From: DYGA01 sp964540695
GTDB lineage: Bacteria; Patescibacteriota; Patescibacteriia; S139-126
Assembly (NCBI GenBank): GCA_964540695.1
Contig: CAZINS010000004.1
Span: forward strand, 1 to 64,000
DNA: 64,000 nucleotides
Reading direction: 5' to 3'
This document shows positions 62,296-64,000 of this stretch, piece by piece; the stretch's first letter is position 1; every line of letters starts with the position of its first letter. Under the pieces are notes generated by a model. It was not told the DNA's origin, made no database searches, and worked only from the letters and a program-made list of their open reading frames with translations. A program made the translations under genes and the position numbers.

Positions 62296-62661
62296 ATGAT
62301 TAATATATATTGGCAGCGAATAATTAAACTTTTACTTTTTTGGTCAGTATTTTTTTTTATTTTTTTATTAATTTTAGAAGATTTGAAGCCATTTCTAGTA
62401 AGAGTTCATTTTATTCCCCATTGGTTAATACCAATTATTTTAATTTTATTTATTGTACAAATATTTAGTCATGACAATTATCAACCCACCATGCCTCAAC
62501 AAAAAAGATTACTGTTATTTGGTTGGTTGGTTGCTATTTGTTGTTGGGTAATAGTTTATTTATTTTTTAATAATCAATTTTTAGGTTTGATTATTGGATG
62601 TATTATTTTTGTTTTAGTAAAAATTTATTTAAAAAAAATTAAAAGACAATTTGAATTTTAA
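62296..62661 (+). CDS. Small four-span membrane protein
   Basis: 121 residues: hydrophobic segments at about 8-28, 40-56, 72-90 and 92-110, ending with a basic tail (KIYLKKIKRQFEF). No family recognised. Three bases after the preceding surface protein, so the two are likely partners. Confidence 0.55.
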   Translation: MINIYWQRIIKLLLFWSVFFFIFLLILEDLKPFLVRVHFIPHWLIPIILILFIVQIFSHDNYQPTMPQQKRLLLFGWLVAICCWVIVYLFFNNQFLGLIIGCIIFVLVKIYLKKIKRQFEF

Positions 62662-62697
62662 TTTGCTATAAATTTTATTATTATTTAACATATTGAT

Positions 62698-63189
62698 ATG
62701 ATTGCCGGAGTATTTATAAAAAAATTAAAGGTTCATGCTGACATACCAGATATGGATGAAGTATTAACTCAACCTGGTTTTTTAATGGAAGTTTTGCGGG
62801 CTGATGATAATTTACTAAAAAAATTTGGACAAACTACTTTTACCGTCGCTTATCAAGGTACGATTAAAGCTTTCCATTATCATGATCAGCAGGATGACTT
62901 GTGGTTTGTGGCTACCGGTAAAGCCATGGTAGTGCTTTATGATTTGAGGGAAAATTCACCGACCAAAGGGCAAACTCAAGTTATTTATGCTGGTGAAGGA
63001 GATTATAAGTTAATTGTTATTCCAATTGGGGTGGCTCATGGTTATAAAGTTTTATCAACTGAGCCGGTATTACTTTTTTATCATACAACGGAAAGTTATA
63101 ATGTTTCTCATCCAGACGAAAAGAGAATAGCTTTTAATGATGATAAAATTGGGTTTGATTGGAATAATGAACCAAAAGTTGATGATTAA
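62698..63189 (+). CDS. rmlC: dTDP-4-dehydrorhamnose 3,5-epimerase-like cupin
   Basis: 163 residues. RmlC family cupin: GTIKAFHYHDQQDDLWFVATG holds the catalytic His-containing strand (HYHDQQDDLW replaces the usual GlHyQ segment), GKAMVVLYDLRENSP and IPIGVAHGYKVLS complete the barrel. Epimerises C3 and C5 of dTDP-4-keto-6-deoxyglucose toward dTDP-rhamnose. Together with rmlB at 63677 it supports deoxysugar synthesis, though the HYH variant also occurs in sugar isomerases of other specificity. Confidence 0.72.
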   Translation: MIAGVFIKKLKVHADIPDMDEVLTQPGFLMEVLRADDNLLKKFGQTTFTVAYQGTIKAFHYHDQQDDLWFVATGKAMVVLYDLRENSPTKGQTQVIYAGEGDYKLIVIPIGVAHGYKVLSTEPVLLFYHTTESYNVSHPDEKRIAFNDDKIGFDWNNEPKVDD

Positions 63190-63226
63190 ACTTTATTCGT
63201 AATTTTTAATTCTTAATTCTATTTTT

Positions 63227-63643
63227 ATGCATGATTGTATTTTTTGTAAAATAGTAGTAGGCGAAATACCAAGTGAAAAAGTATATGAGGATGAAACAAC
63301 AGTAGCTTTTCTTGATATCTCTCCAGTAACTAAAGGCCATGTTTTGGTTGTTACTAAAAAACATTTTAAAGATTTTTTAGAAACTCCTGTTGAAGAATTG
63401 GAAAAATGTGTAAAAACCATAAAAAAAATTGCACCCAAATTGATGGTTGCTTTAGAGGCCGATGGTTTTAATATTGGTTTGAATAATGGCGAAGCATCAG
63501 GTCAAGTAGTTAAACATCTGCATTTTCATATTATTCCCAGACACGATAACGATAGTTTACGCATGTGGGAAGGCCAAGCTTATCAAGAAAATGAAATGAA
63601 AGATTATGGAGATAAAATAAGGAAATTTACTATTGAATTGTAA
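63227..63643 (+). CDS. HIT-family nucleotide hydrolase
   Basis: 138 residues. CIFCKIVVGEIPSEKVYED (Cys-x2-Cys start), DISPVTKGHVLVVTKKH and the HIT triad HLHFHIIPR near residue 108. Hint-type proteins hydrolyse nucleoside phosphoramidates or adenylylated compounds. General housekeeping function; sits between rmlC and rmlB. Confidence 0.92.
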   Translation: MHDCIFCKIVVGEIPSEKVYEDETTVAFLDISPVTKGHVLVVTKKHFKDFLETPVEELEKCVKTIKKIAPKLMVALEADGFNIGLNNGEASGQVVKHLHFHIIPRHDNDSLRMWEGQAYQENEMKDYGDKIRKFTIEL

Positions 63644-63676
63644 TTGTTTACTAAATTTAAATTATTGATTATAAAT

Positions 63677-64000
63677 ATGAAAATATTAGTGACCGGTGGA
63701 GCAGGGTTTATTGGCAGTAATTTCATTTTTTATTGGTTGGAAAAATACCCCGATGATCAAATTGTCAATTTGGATAAATTAACCTATGCTGGCAATTTAG
63801 AAAATTTAAGTTTAGTGGAAAAAAATCCAAATTATAAATTTGTTCAAGGTGATATTGGTGATACAAAAATTTTAGATAAGATTTTACCAGGGATTGAGGT
63901 GGTGGTTCACTTTGCGGCGGAATCACACGTAGATAGATCAATTACTGGGCCGGCTGTATTTATTCAAACTAATGTCTTAGGCACGCAAGTACTTTTAGAT
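63677..64000 (+). CDS. rmlB: dTDP-glucose 4,6-dehydratase (5' part, runs off window)
   Basis: From ATG 63677 an open frame continues to the window end (108 codons). VTGGAGFIGSNFI binds NAD; NLDKLTYAGNLENL and HFAAESHVDRSI are near-exact RmlB signatures, the latter forming part of the active site. The Tyr-x3-Lys lies beyond the edge. With the RmlC-like gene it makes dTDP-4-keto-6-deoxyglucose-derived sugars for the glycan block. Confidence 0.92.
   Translation, partial: MKILVTGGAGFIGSNFIFYWLEKYPDDQIVNLDKLTYAGNLENLSLVEKNPNYKFVQGDIGDTKILDKILPGIEVVVHFAAESHVDRSITGPAVFIQTNVLGTQVLLD

Noticed and set aside
1..64000. CRISPR array or alternative genetic code (TGA read as Gly)
   Set aside because: No regularly spaced repeats of 25-40 bases were seen, and several genes with full-length conserved domains end at TGA.

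Overview
The window is AT-rich, densely coded, and uses the standard bacterial code (TGA is a normal stop). Very small gaps, many small membrane proteins, and a gene set typical of ultra-small Candidate Phyla Radiation (Patescibacteria) genomes all point to that group: DUF4012 and DUF5654 proteins, MurJ, LepA, FtsEX, an FtsB-like protein, and PduL plus acetate kinase as the only energy genes seen. An ABY1-like lineage is plausible but cannot be proven from this window. Several promoters place a TATAAT box only 6-8 bases before the start codon, suggesting leaderless transcripts.

Layout: 0-7.5 kb holds an ATP-yielding operon (PfkB-type sugar kinase, PduL, AckA), a SLOG/LOG-like protein, a methyltransferase, RecJ, RNase HI and the RNase P RNA (minus strand). 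7.5-15.2 kb is a surface-polysaccharide block (sugar-1-phosphate transferase, three GT4 glycosyltransferases) and a large DUF4012 envelope protein. 15.2-16.1 kb has little convincing coding sequence. It has a perfect consensus promoter, mutually exclusive hairpins around a ribosome-binding site, a long inverted repeat, and a second small-RNA candidate with its own promoter and terminator. 16.1-25.3 kb is core: MurJ, LepA, a PH-domain protein, an FtsB/DivIC-like protein, a PpiC-type foldase, tRNA-Thr and tRNA-Gly, an RlpA-like protein, FtsE, FtsX and tRNA-Gln.

25.3-40.5 kb is the accessory part. The last 20 bases of tRNA-Gln (25330-25349) recur exactly at 33175-33194, bracketing about 7.8 kb as a tRNA-anchored island would. 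It contains a tight five-gene operon: TyrS, a PLP-dependent amino-acid decarboxylase, a HAD phosphatase-GT4 fusion, an APH-family kinase and a divergent NDK-like protein. No integrase is visible. Just outside lie a methyltransferase, an NDK/P-loop-kinase fusion with its own consensus promoter, a Nudix-GT2 fusion, a Pol-beta-type nucleotidyltransferase, an HprK-like P-loop protein and a 3-dehydroquinate-synthase-like sugar-phosphate cyclase. The mix of phosphoryl transfer, nucleotidyl transfer, cyclisation and glycosyl transfer suggests an undescribed pathway for a modified small molecule or surface glycan. This is inference.

41-51.6 kb holds an ArsM-like methyltransferase, a DEAD-box helicase, a cyclophilin, an alpha/beta hydrolase, a 49-residue cysteine-rich protein, a CAP-domain protein and several unrecognised membrane proteins. 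51.6-64 kb is a second surface-glycan block: UXS-like and GalE-like enzymes, several GT2/GT4 enzymes, a GT-C-like polytopic protein, a Wzx-type flippase, an RmlC-like epimerase, a HIT protein and the start of rmlB, which runs off the window.
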